Assembly: GCA_941918925.1 (NCBI GenBank) | Contig: OW799237.1 | Coordinates: 6,119,201-6,183,200 of the forward strand | Source of the DNA: Phyto melanocephala | Lineage: Eukaryota; Arthropoda; Insecta; Diptera; Rhinophoridae | Direction: 5' to 3' | DNA: 64,000 nucleotides | Shown here: positions 8,567 to 19,822 of the stretch, one piece after another | Layout: every line of letters begins with the position of its first letter | Numbering within the stretch: position 1 is the first letter of the stretch | Translations under genes and position numbers: made by a program | Notes under the pieces: model-generated | What the model was told of the DNA's origin: nothing | Database searches by the model: none | What the model saw: only the letters and a program-made list of their open reading frames with translations

Positions 8567-11500
8567 TTAAGCTCCATTTAAAGAGACCAAGTATTCCTTA
8601 TAACGTTGTTCTTGTTGGGATTGTAATTTTTGTAATTTTTTCAATTGACCTTTGCTGACTTCTTTGCCATCTTTATCGTGTGTGGGAAGTCCCTGTAATT
8701 AACAAAAATTAAATAAAACATTAATAGTATTTGTGAAGGCATACTAATATGCTTTAGTAGTTGAAGACAGTTTTTATTTTATTTTTTCGTTTTTTTTTTG
8801 TCACTTTCGATTTCGAAAACGAATTGATTTTGGTTAGAAAAAAGATGGATGGATGTTTTACTATTATCAATTTATTTTTTTTTTTTTTTTTTTTTGTTAA
8901 TAATAAATTTCTTTTTAAGAAATTAAACTCGAAATCTATTTTTTTCATTTCACACAATTTTTAAACGATTGATTTAAAAACGAACAATTTCTTTGTTCAA
9001 ATAGCAATACAAAGCCTATAAGCTTTTATACACACCTATTAAATAGTAAAAAAATTCCGAGATATCAACCAAGTGAAAAATTATATATGTATGTTTGTAT
9101 ATAAAAGCAAAATTTATATATAAATAGTCCAATACATTCCATCACATACCTGATTTTTTTTTAATTTTTTTAACTTACATTTTCATCAAACTGCGAATAT
9201 TTGTCAGTTTCTTTCTGGAACATTTTCTTTGGATTAATCTTGCGTTGTGCTTCTTTTATGGCCGCTGCTTCAGCAGCTTCCTTTTTTTTACGTTCCTTTT
9301 CCGCCCTACGTTCAGCATCGGCACATTTTTTACTTTCCCTTTCTTTTAGCAATGTTTCGCGATCCACTAGTTTAACTGCAAATTTACCTCCATCCTTATC
9401 TTCCAAACGTACACCTAACTGCGGCAGTACTTCGTCTCTCAGTTGATCACACAAACATAAAATTTCATTAGCTTTTACCAATTTGGCTTGTTCGCGTACT
9501 TGATTTCTAAAAATAGCAGTTGCTTCTACATAGGGCAAAACTGTAGACTCAATATCGATTTTACCATCACCAGAAGCGGGACCAACTGGGAATCCTATGC
9601 CACCGCGTGGTCCCGCAATGGCACCAAATATATGCAGTAAATCTGTGATGTAGGTGGCAATTTTACGCAGTAATAGACTGTTTAAGCGACCCTTATTATC
9701 ACGTATATAAATATTGGCGGCGGAAACTAAATCTCTGACAGCGTCTAAAGCACTACGCGTATCAACATTATCTGCACGAAAATAATTTATTAAAGAAAAT
9801 ATTCCTTGTCACTTTGCACTTTACTTACCGCATAAGGCATTGTGCACGGCAGTTTGATTTTCATTATACTTTCTTTGCAATGCAGCCTCAACCTGAGTCC
9901 AAGCATCAAACTGTCTGCGGAGTTCTTCAGAAGTCACATGACGTGTCAAATCTTTAACATTAAGAAAAAATTCCTAAATAAAAAAAAAACATTTTTGTAG
10001 AACTTTTCAATCTTTTAAACTAAAGCAGCATACACTCAAGAATTTCTCATATTGCATTGCCATTTCCATGGTGTTTTCAGAGTAGTCCAGCGTATCTTTC
10101 CAGGAATGTAGCAAAAATGCCAAACGTAATTGGCATGGGGTGTGCTTTTTTAAAGCCTGCTGTATGGTTACAAAATTCTTTAAAGACTTGGACATTTTAC
10201 ATCCAGCAATTGTCAAGTGCCCTGTATGGAGGAAATATTTTACCCATTCAGATTCGTCGAAAGCTGCCTCTGATTGTGCCAATTCATTGTCATGATGGGG
10301 AAATTTAAGATCTACACCACCTGTATGTATATCAAAAGTTGATCCAAACACATCTGACGCCATTGCAGAGCATTCAATATGCCAACCTGGACGTCCCTTA
10401 CCCCAGGGACTATCCCACCAGGGTTCTCCGGCTTTGCTGGCCTTCCACAAAGCAAAATCGTTAAGAGAACGTTTTTCCGATAAGCGTTCTTCACCCACCG
10501 ACAGATCACCTTCGCCTTCTTGCAGAGATTTAGTGTCACCATAAGCTTCAGGCACCAATTTAGCATAAAAATGTTTATCTTTGCTGTCGAAGCCATTGAC
10601 GTCGAAGTATACGGAACCATTGGCAGCATAGGCCAATCCATTGTTGATGATACGCTGTATAAATGCAATAATTTGAGGAACATATTCAGATACGCGAGTC
10701 AAAATGTCAGGAGGTAGGATCTATAAAGAAATTTTTAAAACTTTTTTTATAATTAAGAAAACACAAATTTTTAATTTTTATCGAAAAGTATTGACAATGG
10801 TTATTGTATCAAATTTTAAGAAGTTCTAGTAAAACAGTGGTGACAGAATACTAAGTTGTCAAAATTAAACTTACATTTAGTGATCTCATATCATTGTGAA
10901 ATTGATCCTCCCAATATTGAGGCAATGACTCAAATATGGCATTATCATTTACACTAGCACCCTCTTTAGAATCCAACCAATTTGATATGGGATCTTTTGC
11001 TTCTTGCAAATAAATGTCGCGAGATTCAGCAACATCATCAGCATTACCTACAGCCACTGCTTTTGTTAGGGACTCTACAGCGTCATTCATTCGTAAAAAC
11101 AATTTATCCAACATTATTTTTTTATCGGGATCAGTATTTTTAGCGCAAGTTTCCTGGAATTGTACCAGAACTGCACGTTGATCTTCCAAAAGTTCCGCCA
11201 AAGGAGCAGCTTTAGACTTTACGGAATAACGTTCAAACAAAAAGTTTTGTCTCGCACGCCTTATAATTTTATCATCTATATCGGTAATATTCATGACGTA
11301 CAATATATTGTAGCCAAAATAGTCGGACAAAACACGTCTCAAAATATCGAATGAGATATATGACCTTAAAAAGGAAAATAAGCTACATTTTGCAAAATCA
11401 AGTTTTAGTCCATTATCCTACCTAGCATGGCCCATGTGCGAGGCATCATACACTGTAGGTCCACAGCTGTACCAAGTCACATTGTTACCCTCCAGGGGTA

Positions 11501-11600
11501 CAAAATCTTCCTTTTGCCTAGTCAAACTGTTGAATAAACGTAATTTTGGTTTTTCAACTCCAGCTGGAACCTGCCACAAAGGCTGCTGACGTTTGGCCAT
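8567..11600 (-). CDS. Cysteine--tRNA ligase, cytosolic
   Basis: Charges tRNA-Cys with cysteine. Six exons on the minus strand in transcript order: 11600-11422, 11364-10875, 10720-10034, 9973-9829, 9771-9179, 8692-8567. All junctions are GT...AG and in phase, giving 739 aa, near the fly family length of about 740. The class I motif HMGH (HIGH) ends exon 1 and KMSKS lies in exon 3 ([11 protein letters not shown]). Exon 3 also carries the zinc and active-site region around [14 protein letters not shown] and the [10 protein letters not shown] segment. The C-terminal part holds an Ala/Lys/Glu-rich charged helix typical of eukaryotic cytosolic enzymes. The start is the ATG at 11600 (MAKRQQPLW); the frame is open a little upstream without another ATG. 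A mitochondrial form is unlikely given the eukaryotic C-terminal extension. Confidence 0.95.
8699..9178. repeat. AT-rich last intron of the Cys-tRNA ligase gene
   Basis: The intron (8693-9178) is mostly homopolymer T/A runs (for example 8876-8895), giving long but meaningless reading frames on both strands. I see nothing functional apart from the splice sites. Confidence 0.6.
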
Positions 11601-12266
11601 TTTTGTCTTTGATAGAAAAAAAAGCGACAATATAAAATTTTAAAAGTATTGCTTAATTTCCACGTTGCAATAGCTACTGTACAGAATATTGTTTGTGTTG
11701 TATTAATGACACACAGCGGAGGAGGAAAAATAAAATCACATGAGTTTACAAGTCGACAGCAAGAAAAGTTAACAATACAAAATTAGGAATTCTTTTTTAG
11801 GAATTAATATAGGCGTCGAAATCATATATTTGTTAAAACAGTAAATAATTCTTTCGATTGCCAAATTAATTTCATTTTTAATTCGAAGCATATAATGATA
11901 AATATTAAAAAATTTTCAATAAATGTATAAATTCTATTTGATAAATTCTGACATAAAAAAATGGCTATCTGGCATCTCTATTTCAATTTAAAAAAAGTGA
12001 TATATTCGGCCGTGCCAAATATGATAATACCCTTTACCATCATGTACATAGGTATAATCCCACATCGTTTCTTAACCTATATTTCATGTTATACGCCATT
12101 TTTCCTTATTATTTCATATACATATCATTGAGTTAGTACGAAATTTACCAACATCTGTTTTTCCTGTATTCTTTTTTGCACGTCATTACCACAATTTTTT
12201 CTAATGTTTGCTCTTAGCTTAAGAGGTCGGTAAAGCAGTTTTTGCAATTATGCAGTTGCATTATAT

Positions 12267-12667
12267 CCCAGCAAAAAAATCTATGACAAAAAAGTGATTT
12301 TGCAGGGGTTCAACTGGTGACGAAGTGATTAAATTTAGGTGAAAACACTAATGATTTTAACATTAGCGTGTCATTGGAGATCATGTGTTTACATGAATAT
12401 TTTAATGAACTGTACTCCATTCTAATAAGTGCATGGAAATCATGCATATTTGGTGACAAGTATCGGATATTTCATGTGTTAAAATTGTTTGTTAACATGA
12501 ATTCTTTAAGATATTTTGCATGATGTTGCATTCATTTTTAAGCACATCATTTATGACAAATTATTTTGCAGTTAAGAAGTCATTTAGAATTAATGCTTTT
12601 ACACAATTGATTTAGAAGTCTTGTAAATGTAATTCGCTTTGCACTACTTCCAATTTATTTTGCTGGG
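12267..12667. mobile_element. 401-bp CCCAGC MITE, copy 1
   Basis: Starts CCCAGCAAAAAAA and ends with its imperfect inverse (TTTATTTTGCTGGG), so it has short terminal inverted repeats. AT flanks both sides as a possible 2-bp target duplication. A second copy of the same length lies at 36570-36970, about 96% identical by eye. It has no coding capacity, so it is a non-autonomous DNA transposon. It is inserted inside dispersed repeat copy A. Confidence 0.85.
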
Positions 12668-12701
12668 ATGTTACATGTTTTTTTCAAACAAGTTGGTATT
12701 T

Positions 12702-12737
<36 letters not shown>
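12702..12737. repeat. ATTT microsatellite
   Basis: Roughly nine tandem TTTA/ATTT units inside the dispersed repeat, directly 3' of the 401-bp element. Confidence 0.8.
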
Positions 12738-13480
12738 TTTATTAGTTTAACATTGTTTTTTTTTTTGTCTTTACCGATTAGAGCCCGCTTTATCCAAAAT
12801 TTTTCACGAATATCTCTAGAGGCATATTATATCTACAAATAGTTGCAAAGGTACCTATAAAATTTTCTATGGCTGAAAAATTTTAATTTTGGTGGTAAAA
12901 ATATGGGAAAAAATAGAGGCAGTCATGCTTATTGTTCATATCTCAGAAAGTTATGGGGCGATTGTGCTGAATTTCAATAGCGATTCATTCCCGCATATTT
13001 CCAAAAGATTGACACAATACACAGATCTGAGGAACATATGGTTGCTTCTAAAAGTTGATTTCAACCAACACACGGGCAGACGGACTTAATCGACTCCTAT
13101 TCATAAGCTTTCAGAAAATATATACCTTATGGGGTCAGAAATGAAAATTGTAGAAATTACAAACGGAATGACAAAGCTATATATACCGTTGTGCACCACA
13201 GGTGAAGGGTATAAAAATATGTTATCATTACCAACTGAATGCTTAGATTTAAACAGTATCAAGGCGAATTTGCACATACCAGTTTTATTTTTTTTTATAT
13301 GCCGGTTGCTATTAAGGAGCTGCCGAAATTCCTTTGGATTCTTTTCACAGACTTGTTATTATTCTGTGATTATTTTAGAAATAAGGAAATATACCTTTCA
13401 ATTAAGCCTATTAGTTAAAAAAATTGTTAAATCTAAAATTATTTTAAGAAGGGTTAAAACATTGTAACGAAGCCAACAAA

Positions 13481-14720
13481 ATGCTCAAGTATTTGGCAAT
13501 TTTAATTTTCATATCCAAATCGTTCAACTGTGAGTTGATACCTGATGAAAATGGCTATTTAGCCTACTGTCCCTGCATGGGTAAGTTCACTAAAGCTTAA
13601 AATAAAATTTTAATAAAATTGTATACCTATTGTAAAAAAACAAGGACGTTTTGGCAATCAGGCTGATCACTTTTTGGGAGCTTTGGCTTTTTCAAAAGCC
13701 ATAAATCGCACTCTTCTACTACCACCCTGGGTAGAATATCGAAGGGGTGAAATACGTTCAATACAGGTGTGCTTTAACACTTATTTCTCGGTAGAACCGT
13801 TTAAAAGCTACCACCGTGTTGTGTTAATGGAGGATTTTATGAAGTACTTGGCACCTAAAATATGGCCTGAAGACAAGCGTATATCATTTTGCTATATGGA
13901 ACGTAAAAGTATTCAAAATTCAAATAATGTGGGTTGTCATGCCAAAGAGGGCAACCCTTTTGGACCATTTTGGGATACATTTTTAATAAATTTTAGTAGT
14001 TCAGAATTCTATGGTCCTTTACATTTCGATGTACATTTTAGTAATATGGCCGAAAGGTGGCAGGAACACTATCCAGCTGCAAAATGGCCAGTATTGGCAT
14101 TTACTGGTGCACCGGCTAGTTATCCAGTACAAAAAGAAAATCGTCAACTGCAAGAGTATGTAAAATGGAATCATAAATATCGGAGTTTAGCGGCTGACTT
14201 TATAAAGAACAATTTACCTACAGGAGCCTTTATAGGCATACATTTGCGTAATGGAATCGATTGGGTCAGAGCATGTGAACATATTAAGGACAGCCAACAA
14301 TTGTTTGCCTCACCTCAGTGTTTGGGATATTACAATGAAAAAGGGACATTGTATCCAGAATTATGTATGCCATCTAAAGAGTTGATTGTGCGACAAATAA
14401 AGAGACTTATTAAAAATGTTAAACAGGATCAGCCTAAAAATGAGGTGCGTTCAATATTCGTAGCTTCCGATAACAACCATATGTTGACAGAACTAAATAC
14501 GGCCCTGCAGCGTATGAATATTACCGCGCATCGTTTGCCTGAAGATAATCCCCACTTGGATTTGGCCATTTTAGGTCAATCAAATCATTTTGTCGGCAAT
14601 TGTATATCATCGTTTACGGCATTTGTTAAAAGGGAACGTGACATAAGTGGATTTCCATCGTATTTTTGGGCATATCCCAATGAAAAGGAACGACATTCTA
14701 AAATTCATGAAGAACTTTAA
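13481..14720 (+). CDS. GDP-fucose protein O-fucosyltransferase 1
   Basis: Adds O-linked fucose to EGF repeats of Notch and similar proteins in the ER. Exons 13481-13580 and 13645-14720 (GTAAGT...AAG intron, 64 nt) give 391 aa, the usual POFUT1 size. Residues 1-17 form a hydrophobic signal peptide (LAILIFI). The N-terminal P-loop-like region reads [20 protein letters not shown] and spans the exon junction. The GDP-fucose motif [15 protein letters not shown] is intact, with its conserved Arg, as is the C-terminal [18 protein letters not shown] block. The protein ends HEEL, an ER-retrieval signal of KDEL type. The gene converges on eIF3m, whose stop codon is 413 bases downstream. Family and function are well supported; only the tiny first exon relies on the splice call. 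Confidence 0.95.
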
Positions 14721-15133
14721 ATGTATTAATCATACCATTAATTAATTTATCAGCGATTATAATTGAATCTCTCTTCATATTAAGTGGACGTTGTGACGTA
14801 ATGAAAATATCAACTTTAGTTTTTAAGAAAATTTGATATAATATTTGTTATTAAAGAAAAAGAGTAATATATAGAACAAAAGTTTTAATATAAAATCAAC
14901 ATAAAAATTTTAGTTTTCATGAAAAATTAACTTATTAGGATATTGTCCAAAAAGTTCTAACCTTTTCCTAAATTTTTTTGGTAAAGGTCTACGATGGTTT
15001 GGCATGAGCACTAATAAACCAACATCTTTTCTTAAAAAAATGAAAAAGATAATTTTATTATTTTTTATATGATGACATTAGAAAATCGTCTATGTATTTT
15101 GTTTATTGTAAAATTATGTATATGAAGAATTCT
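14721..15133. other. Convergent 3' intergenic region
   Basis: About 410 bases between the stops of O-fut1 (+) and eIF3m (-), AT-rich. It must contain both 3' UTRs. I see no other feature in it. Confidence 0.5.
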
Positions 15134-16512
15134 TTAGTGTACCATTTTTTGGCTACGAGCCAAATCCATTTGAACCGATGATACCTGAGTAAGACCTTCG
15201 CGTACTGTACTTAAGTTATCCTTCCAGGCATGCAATAAATCTCTTAATTGTTCCCATTGAGGAGCACCAAATGTACGATGCATGGTTGAAGAGATATGTA
15301 CTTTACGGTTAGCCTGATCAAGACGGGCACGTACTAATTTAGTTTTCAATACCTCGATGACAAAAGCTTCGACTTCATCTTCAGATATTTGCAGTTCCTT
15401 AGTTAAAGTCTCAAAACTCATTTCGGGATTACTCTCAGCTAATTGCATAAAGGTTAACAAGCGCATTTTTTTCATGTTTTGTTCGTGATTTAAACCATGT
15501 GAATTAACAAATTCCTTGTGGTCTTCGTAAAATTGTATGTAAGATGGTAATTTGTCTGACACAAATATGGACAGCAGATCGTGTATTAAATCACCTTCCA
15601 AAAAGCGTACTGGTTTCAAAGCCAACAATGGATCTAACAGGAATGTATTGGGATCGGCTAAGGCGGTAACAATACATTTCATAGCATCCTCCCGAGCTAC
15701 ACAGGCATTGTCGGTAGTATACGTGCCTAAAAGCTCAATCATTACCTTGGCAGACAGCTCAAGATTTGTGTCCTTGGTAACGTCGTGCAATAAACGGTAA
15801 AGTTTTTGCATTTGTTCCGCTGAGGGAGGACAATTGGCGAATTGCGACTTTAATTGATCAACACCGGTAAATACCTCTAATACTTGATCACATTGTTTTG
15901 CTACTTGCACTAAATGGTAATAAACATGGTAGCGCAATGGAGAGGCAGTATCCAAGTTATTAAACAAACGCCATAAAGACTGTAAGCACACTTTTGTCAA
16001 GGGTACATTAGAGGCTTTAGTCATTTTTTCGCAATAAGCTAGAACTATATTTTCTCCACGATCCAGAGGAATCTAAAAGAATAAAACATTACATTATTTA
16101 CGATTTAAACTTTAAGCGGCTCAAAAACTACCGTTATCATTATGGATACAATACTGTTGAGTATGCAATCAATCTGTTGAGGCTCACCGTCCTTAAAACA
16201 AACATCGCACACACCAATGATTTTATGTAAATCATCTTCAACGCCCTTGCTAGACTTTTCCGATGAGATTTCAGCACCCAAATTTTTGAAATATTTTCTC
16301 AATTCTTGCACCTAAAAAAAGAAAAACGAATTTTAAATTTATACTATTCATATACATATATTTTTTTACCAATGTTTGAGTCCAGCAAAACTAAACATAA
16401 CCTCAATATTTTTGCCAACTCGAATTGGTATTTACGATTTTGTAGATATTATGGTATATTTTCCTACCTGTTCATCCATTGACAAATCTATAAAAACTGG
16501 AGGAGAATTCAT
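15134..16512 (-). CDS. Translation initiation factor eIF3 subunit M
   Basis: PCI-domain subunit of the eIF3 complex (Tango7 in Drosophila), which organises the 43S pre-initiation complex. Exons in transcript order: 16512-16468, 16311-16132, 16072-15134, all phase 0. They total 387 aa, matching the fly protein length as I recall it. The short first exon encodes [15 protein letters not shown]. The C-terminal exon carries the helical repeats and the PCI winged helix ([24 protein letters not shown], whose key stretch is [20 protein letters not shown]). It ends with a positively charged tail before the stop at 15134. The three start codons, donors (GTAGG, GTAGTT) and acceptors (TTTTAG, TTTTAG) are all visible. 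Confidence 0.94.
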
Positions 16513-16817
16513 GTTTTCTATTAATTATTTCTTATTGTTTAATATTCTATCGGTCAAACACGTCGTTTTACAGGAAAACCACACAGGGAAAACAAGATTG
16601 AATTGTCAAATTAATTAGAAATCGTGTTAACCATTCTGATTGAGTGGCATTGGTATAGAGATGTGATCAGGGTACATTTATACAGATAGCGGTGCCAACA
16701 CAGCTGATTATATTTTTGTGTCACAATTTTTGTTAAACTCTATATAGAAAAACAAATTTTCAGTACCAAGAATTGTCAATCTTCATATAACAATATATAT
16801 ATATATTATATATATTA

Positions 16818-17483
16818 ACAAGTAACAGTGCTATATTCTGCCGTGGCGAATCTTGTAAACCCTTCACAACGTATAGTCATGCAATAACAATTGTTTGTAT
16901 CACAATTCATCTCATATAAAATACGTACATACGTGTAAAAAACTTAAAAATTATAATTGAGTTTACGTATGTATGTTTCCAAAAAAAAAAAAATATTACA
17001 AAAAAAAAATAAAAATATATTAAAAACAAAAAAAAAAATACCGAAAAAAAATATAAATAATATATAAAATAAAAAAATAAAATAAAAAATTTTTTTTGGC
17101 TCAGCTTGGATTCGATGCCACGTTTATTTTAACCAGTATAGATGTATGTGGGTGTTGTAATTGTAAAAAAACGAGGTGGTCGTGTTTTTTTGCTCATATT
17201 TCAGAAAGTTATGGGACGATTATGCTGAATTTCAATAGCGATTCATTCCTGGATATTTCCAAGAGATTGATACCATATAGAGATCTAAGGAACATATAGT
17301 TGCTTCTAAAAGTTGATTTGAACCAACACACGGACAGACGGTCAGGGTTTAATAAGCTCCTCTATTCATAAGCTTTCAGAAATTATATACTTTATGGGGT
17401 CGGAAATGAAAATTGTAGAAATTACAAACGGAATGACAAAGCTATATATACCCTTGTGCACCACTGGTGAAGGGTATAAAAAT
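16818..17483 (+). repeat. Dispersed fly repeat, copy B
   Basis: Begins ACAAGTAACAGTGCTATATT and ends GGTGAAGGGTATAAAAA. It carries the family block AGAAAGTTATGGGACGATTA and the TTATGGGGTCGGAAATGAAA block near its right end. The middle is replaced or eroded by A-rich DNA. No coding function. Confidence 0.8.
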
Positions 17484-17564
17484 AGACAAAAAATTTCAAA
17501 AAAAAATTTAATCACCTTATGTGATTACGCCATGGATGTTACGATAAAAATATTTATAAACAAT

Positions 17565-17846
17565 GCCCTTTTACAGTTGCTCACATATTAGCGGAATGCG
17601 TGGAAGATATCGTAATTATCTTCATCCTCTAACAAAATCTGCATATTGTAATAATAATTACTCTTCAAAGGCAATAATTAATACAATTAATACAGAATTT
17701 TTAAGTCTATTTTTTTAATTTTTATTTGCGCAAACATGTAAAATAAATATTATGACAGATGAAGGATGTTGCAAATGTAAAAAAGTTGTTTTCATTTTCA
17801 ACATCTTCCACACATTCCGGTAAGATGTGAGCAAGTGTAAAAAGGC
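17565..17846. repeat. 282-bp element with 44-bp inverted ends
   Basis: Arms 17565-17608 and 17803-17846 are reverse complements with 39 of 44 positions matching (GCCTTTTTACACTTGC... type). The interior is non-coding and AT-rich. It looks like a small foldback or MITE-type element; no target duplication is clear. Confidence 0.65.
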
Positions 17847-18202
17847 TATTAGATATAAAAGGAAAATAGCTAAATTCCCATCACTGATGAGCAGTTTATG
17901 CTTTAAAGTCCAGCACTATCGATTACTGATTATTCAGCTTGCATTTGAAGAAGAAGAAGACTGTAAACATGTTTAGCCAAAAATATATTGGAGCAATTTT
18001 TTTTACGGAATTAAGTATTAAATATATGTAAATAAATTAAAGTGGTAATGCAACATTTTTAAAAAATTTTTTCGTATGTGTGCCCTTTAAAAACTGCAAA
18101 AGTAAAATCTTAAATATTTCGCGTAATTTAATGTTAATGGATTTAAAATAACACAGAGTAAACTTGGTCAATTATTTTTAATAACTTAAGCAGTCGTTTA
18201 AC

Positions 18203-18949
18203 ATGCAAGAAATAACTTCGAATGAAGCCAGAAATACTCAAATTTTAAATGAAAATGTAATTCAAAAACCGCAAAAAGATTTCTACGTTAAGGCCCAGCA
18301 ATATTGGTCGGAAGTGCCTGCCACGGTTAATGGTATGTTGGGAGGTTTAGGTTACATAAATGCAATTGATGTTCAAGGATCAATCCTGTTTTTGCGTGAG
18401 CTACGCATTAATGATGCAAGTAGAAAATATGCCCTTGACTGTGGTGCTGGTATTGGTCGGGTATCTAAAAATCTTTTGATGCCCTTGTTTGGTAAGGTGG
18501 ATATGGTTGAACAAGATACCACTTTCGCCGCTAAAGCTAAAGATTATTGCTCAGCCGATACTGGTTCTACTTTAGGTTATCCCAATCGTCTTGGCGAAAT
18601 TTACAATGTGGGCTTGCAGCAGTTTGTACCTGAAGCACATAAATACGATTTGATATGGTCTCAATGGGTTTTAGGTCATTTAACAGATGACGATTTGTTG
18701 GCCTTCTTTAGGCGCATACGTGACGGACTGAACCCAGGTGGTATCTTTGTTGTCAAAGAAAATGTGACCAAGACAAAAGAAGTTGTTAAAGATGAAACGG
18801 ATTCTTCAATCACACGACCGCTTAAAGCCTATGAGGTGCTTCTAAAACAAGCTGGCTTTCGTATTGTTAAAATTACCCTACAAAAAAATTTCCCCAAGGG
18901 ATTGTTTCCTGTCTATATGATTGCTTGTCGTACATTAATAGTGCAATAG
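18203..18949 (+). CDS. Protein N-terminal methyltransferase (NTMT1-like)
   Basis: Class I SAM-dependent methyltransferase that modifies the alpha-amino group of proteins with an exposed X-Pro-Lys N-terminus. One intronless frame of 248 aa. The family opening FYVKAQQYWSEVPATVNGMLGG is followed by SAM motif I LDCGAGIGRVSKNLL (residues 78-92), an acidic strand end (MVEQD), the NTMT1 substrate-pocket segment YDLIWSQWVLGHLTDDDL, and IFVVKENV. The tail FPVYMIACR is typical. The ATG at 18203 is the first in frame; residues 1-25 are a poorly conserved lead. The gene stands alone between repeats. Confidence 0.93.
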   Translation: MQEITSNEARNTQILNENVIQKPQKDFYVKAQQYWSEVPATVNGMLGGLGYINAIDVQGSILFLRELRINDASRKYALDCGAGIGRVSKNLLMPLFGKVDMVEQDTTFAAKAKDYCSADTGSTLGYPNRLGEIYNVGLQQFVPEAHKYDLIWSQWVLGHLTDDDLLAFFRRIRDGLNPGGIFVVKENVTKTKEVVKDETDSSITRPLKAYEVLLKQAGFRIVKITLQKNFPKGLFPVYMIACRTLIVQ

Positions 18950-19301
18950 TAAATATGGCCTTTAGTTATGGTATTAAATTTTAATTTAATATCTGTAAAA
19001 TGTTTAATGGATTATCTACAAAATATACTTTAATAAAGTAACAATGTAAAAAAAATGTTTTTTTAATAATTTCTAACAGGGTGGTAAGATTTATATTCGA
19101 ATATGGAATCGATACTGTAGTAATTACTATGTAATAATTTGTTTTGGCCGTTTGGGGCTTTTTAATTACTAAATTGAATAAATAATATTATCGATAGTTT
19201 TATTGTTAAAAGACTTAATAAAATAAAAGCGAAACAGTTAGTTTTTCAACTCAATAATTAGATCCCAAAATTGCACAAAAAATTAACTTCCGTATTAATA
19301 A

Positions 19302-19386
19302 AATATATTTTAGTTTTATTTAAGGCTTATTTGACAGATGCTGTAGAGAAATTTGTCAAATAAGCATTGAATAAACCTAAAATATT
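19302..19386. repeat. Hairpin repeat, GGCTTATTTGACA family, copy 1
   Basis: Near-palindromic 85-bp sequence. The left arm (AATATATTTTAGTTTTATTT, then AAGGCTTATTTGACA) pairs with the right arm (TTGTCAAATAAGCATT, then GAATAAACCTAAAATATT) around a short loop. The same layout appears at 45358-45474 and, split by an insertion, around 19536-19850. A small foldback MITE is more likely than a microRNA because it is repeated. Confidence 0.65.
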
Positions 19387-19565
19387 TTCTTGATTTGTAG
19401 ATAATTTTTATAATATCAATGTTCAGGATTTTAACTATGTAATATATTTTAATTGGCCTGATGAGGCTTTATATTACTTTGAATTAATAAATATTTTTTA
19501 TGAATACTGCAGTAACTGTCTCTATAAAAATATATTTTATGTTTATTAAAGGGTTAATTGACATA

Positions 19566-19822
19566 TCGATGCCTTACTTCCTCAACCTCGTAACTTAAAA
19601 AATACGGTTTTGACTTTTTCATATCAAACGATTGTTCTATGCTTTAACTAAAAAAGATTAGTATATTATTACTACTTATATACATAAATACAATCAATTA
19701 CTTAATAATTGCATTTAAACTTTTAACCAAACACCGAAGTATAAAAAGATGAACCGTGTTTTTTTTTCTCTCCTGAAAATTTTTATTTCTTAAGGTACGA
19801 GGTTGAGGAAGTAAGGCATCGA
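19566..19822. mobile_element. 257-bp Tc1/mariner-type MITE
   Basis: Terminal inverted repeats beginning TCGATGCCTTACTTCCTCAA are nearly perfect over more than 30 bases on each side (matching arms, including flank, are 19562-19598 and 19790-19826, 36 of 37 bases). TA dinucleotides at 19564-19565 and 19823-19824 fit a Tc1/mariner target duplication. The 190-base interior is AT-rich and non-coding. Removing the element and one TA rejoins a hairpin like that at 19302-19386. Confidence 0.8.

Larger units (their letters stand above)
11996..13221 (+). repeat. Dispersed fly repeat, copy A (interrupted)
   Basis: The left part (11996-12240) begins with the family start (TATATTCGGCCGTGCC, then a TACCCTT-type block). 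The right part (about 12770-13221) contains the conserved block CTCAGAAAGTTATGGGGCGA and ends with GGTGAAGGGTATAAAAA. The middle is split by the 401-bp element at 12267-12667. Short open frames inside are chance. Other copies: 6595-6720 (partial), 16818-17483, 24580-25175 (-), 28061-28325 (-), 37942-38320 and 61056-61806. Confidence 0.75.
11601..13480. other. Intergenic, occupied by nested repeats
   Basis: Upstream region shared by the divergent Cys-tRNA ligase (-) and O-fut1 (+) genes. From 11996 to 13221 it is filled by one copy of a dispersed fly repeat, which is itself interrupted by a 401-bp inverted-repeat element and an ATTT microsatellite. The promoters must therefore lie in 11601-11990 and 13222-13480. 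I see no clear core elements. Confidence 0.6.
16513..18202. other. Intergenic, repeat-rich
   Basis: Spacer between the divergent eIF3m (-) and NTMT1 (+) genes. It holds dispersed repeat copy B (16818-17483) with an internal A-rich stretch (16980-17095), and a separate inverted-repeat element (17565-17846). The remaining 17850-18200 is AT-rich and must hold the NTMT1 promoter. Confidence 0.55.

Noticed and set aside
8754..8964. Frames on both strands in the Cys-tRNA ligase intron
   Set aside because: They run through T/A homopolymers (poly-Phe/poly-Lys) and have no family features.
12889..13467. Plus-strand frames of 66 and 112 codons upstream of O-fut1
   Set aside because: They fall in the dispersed repeat; a similar partial frame appears in another copy at 17394, showing that they come from repeat sequence and not from a gene.
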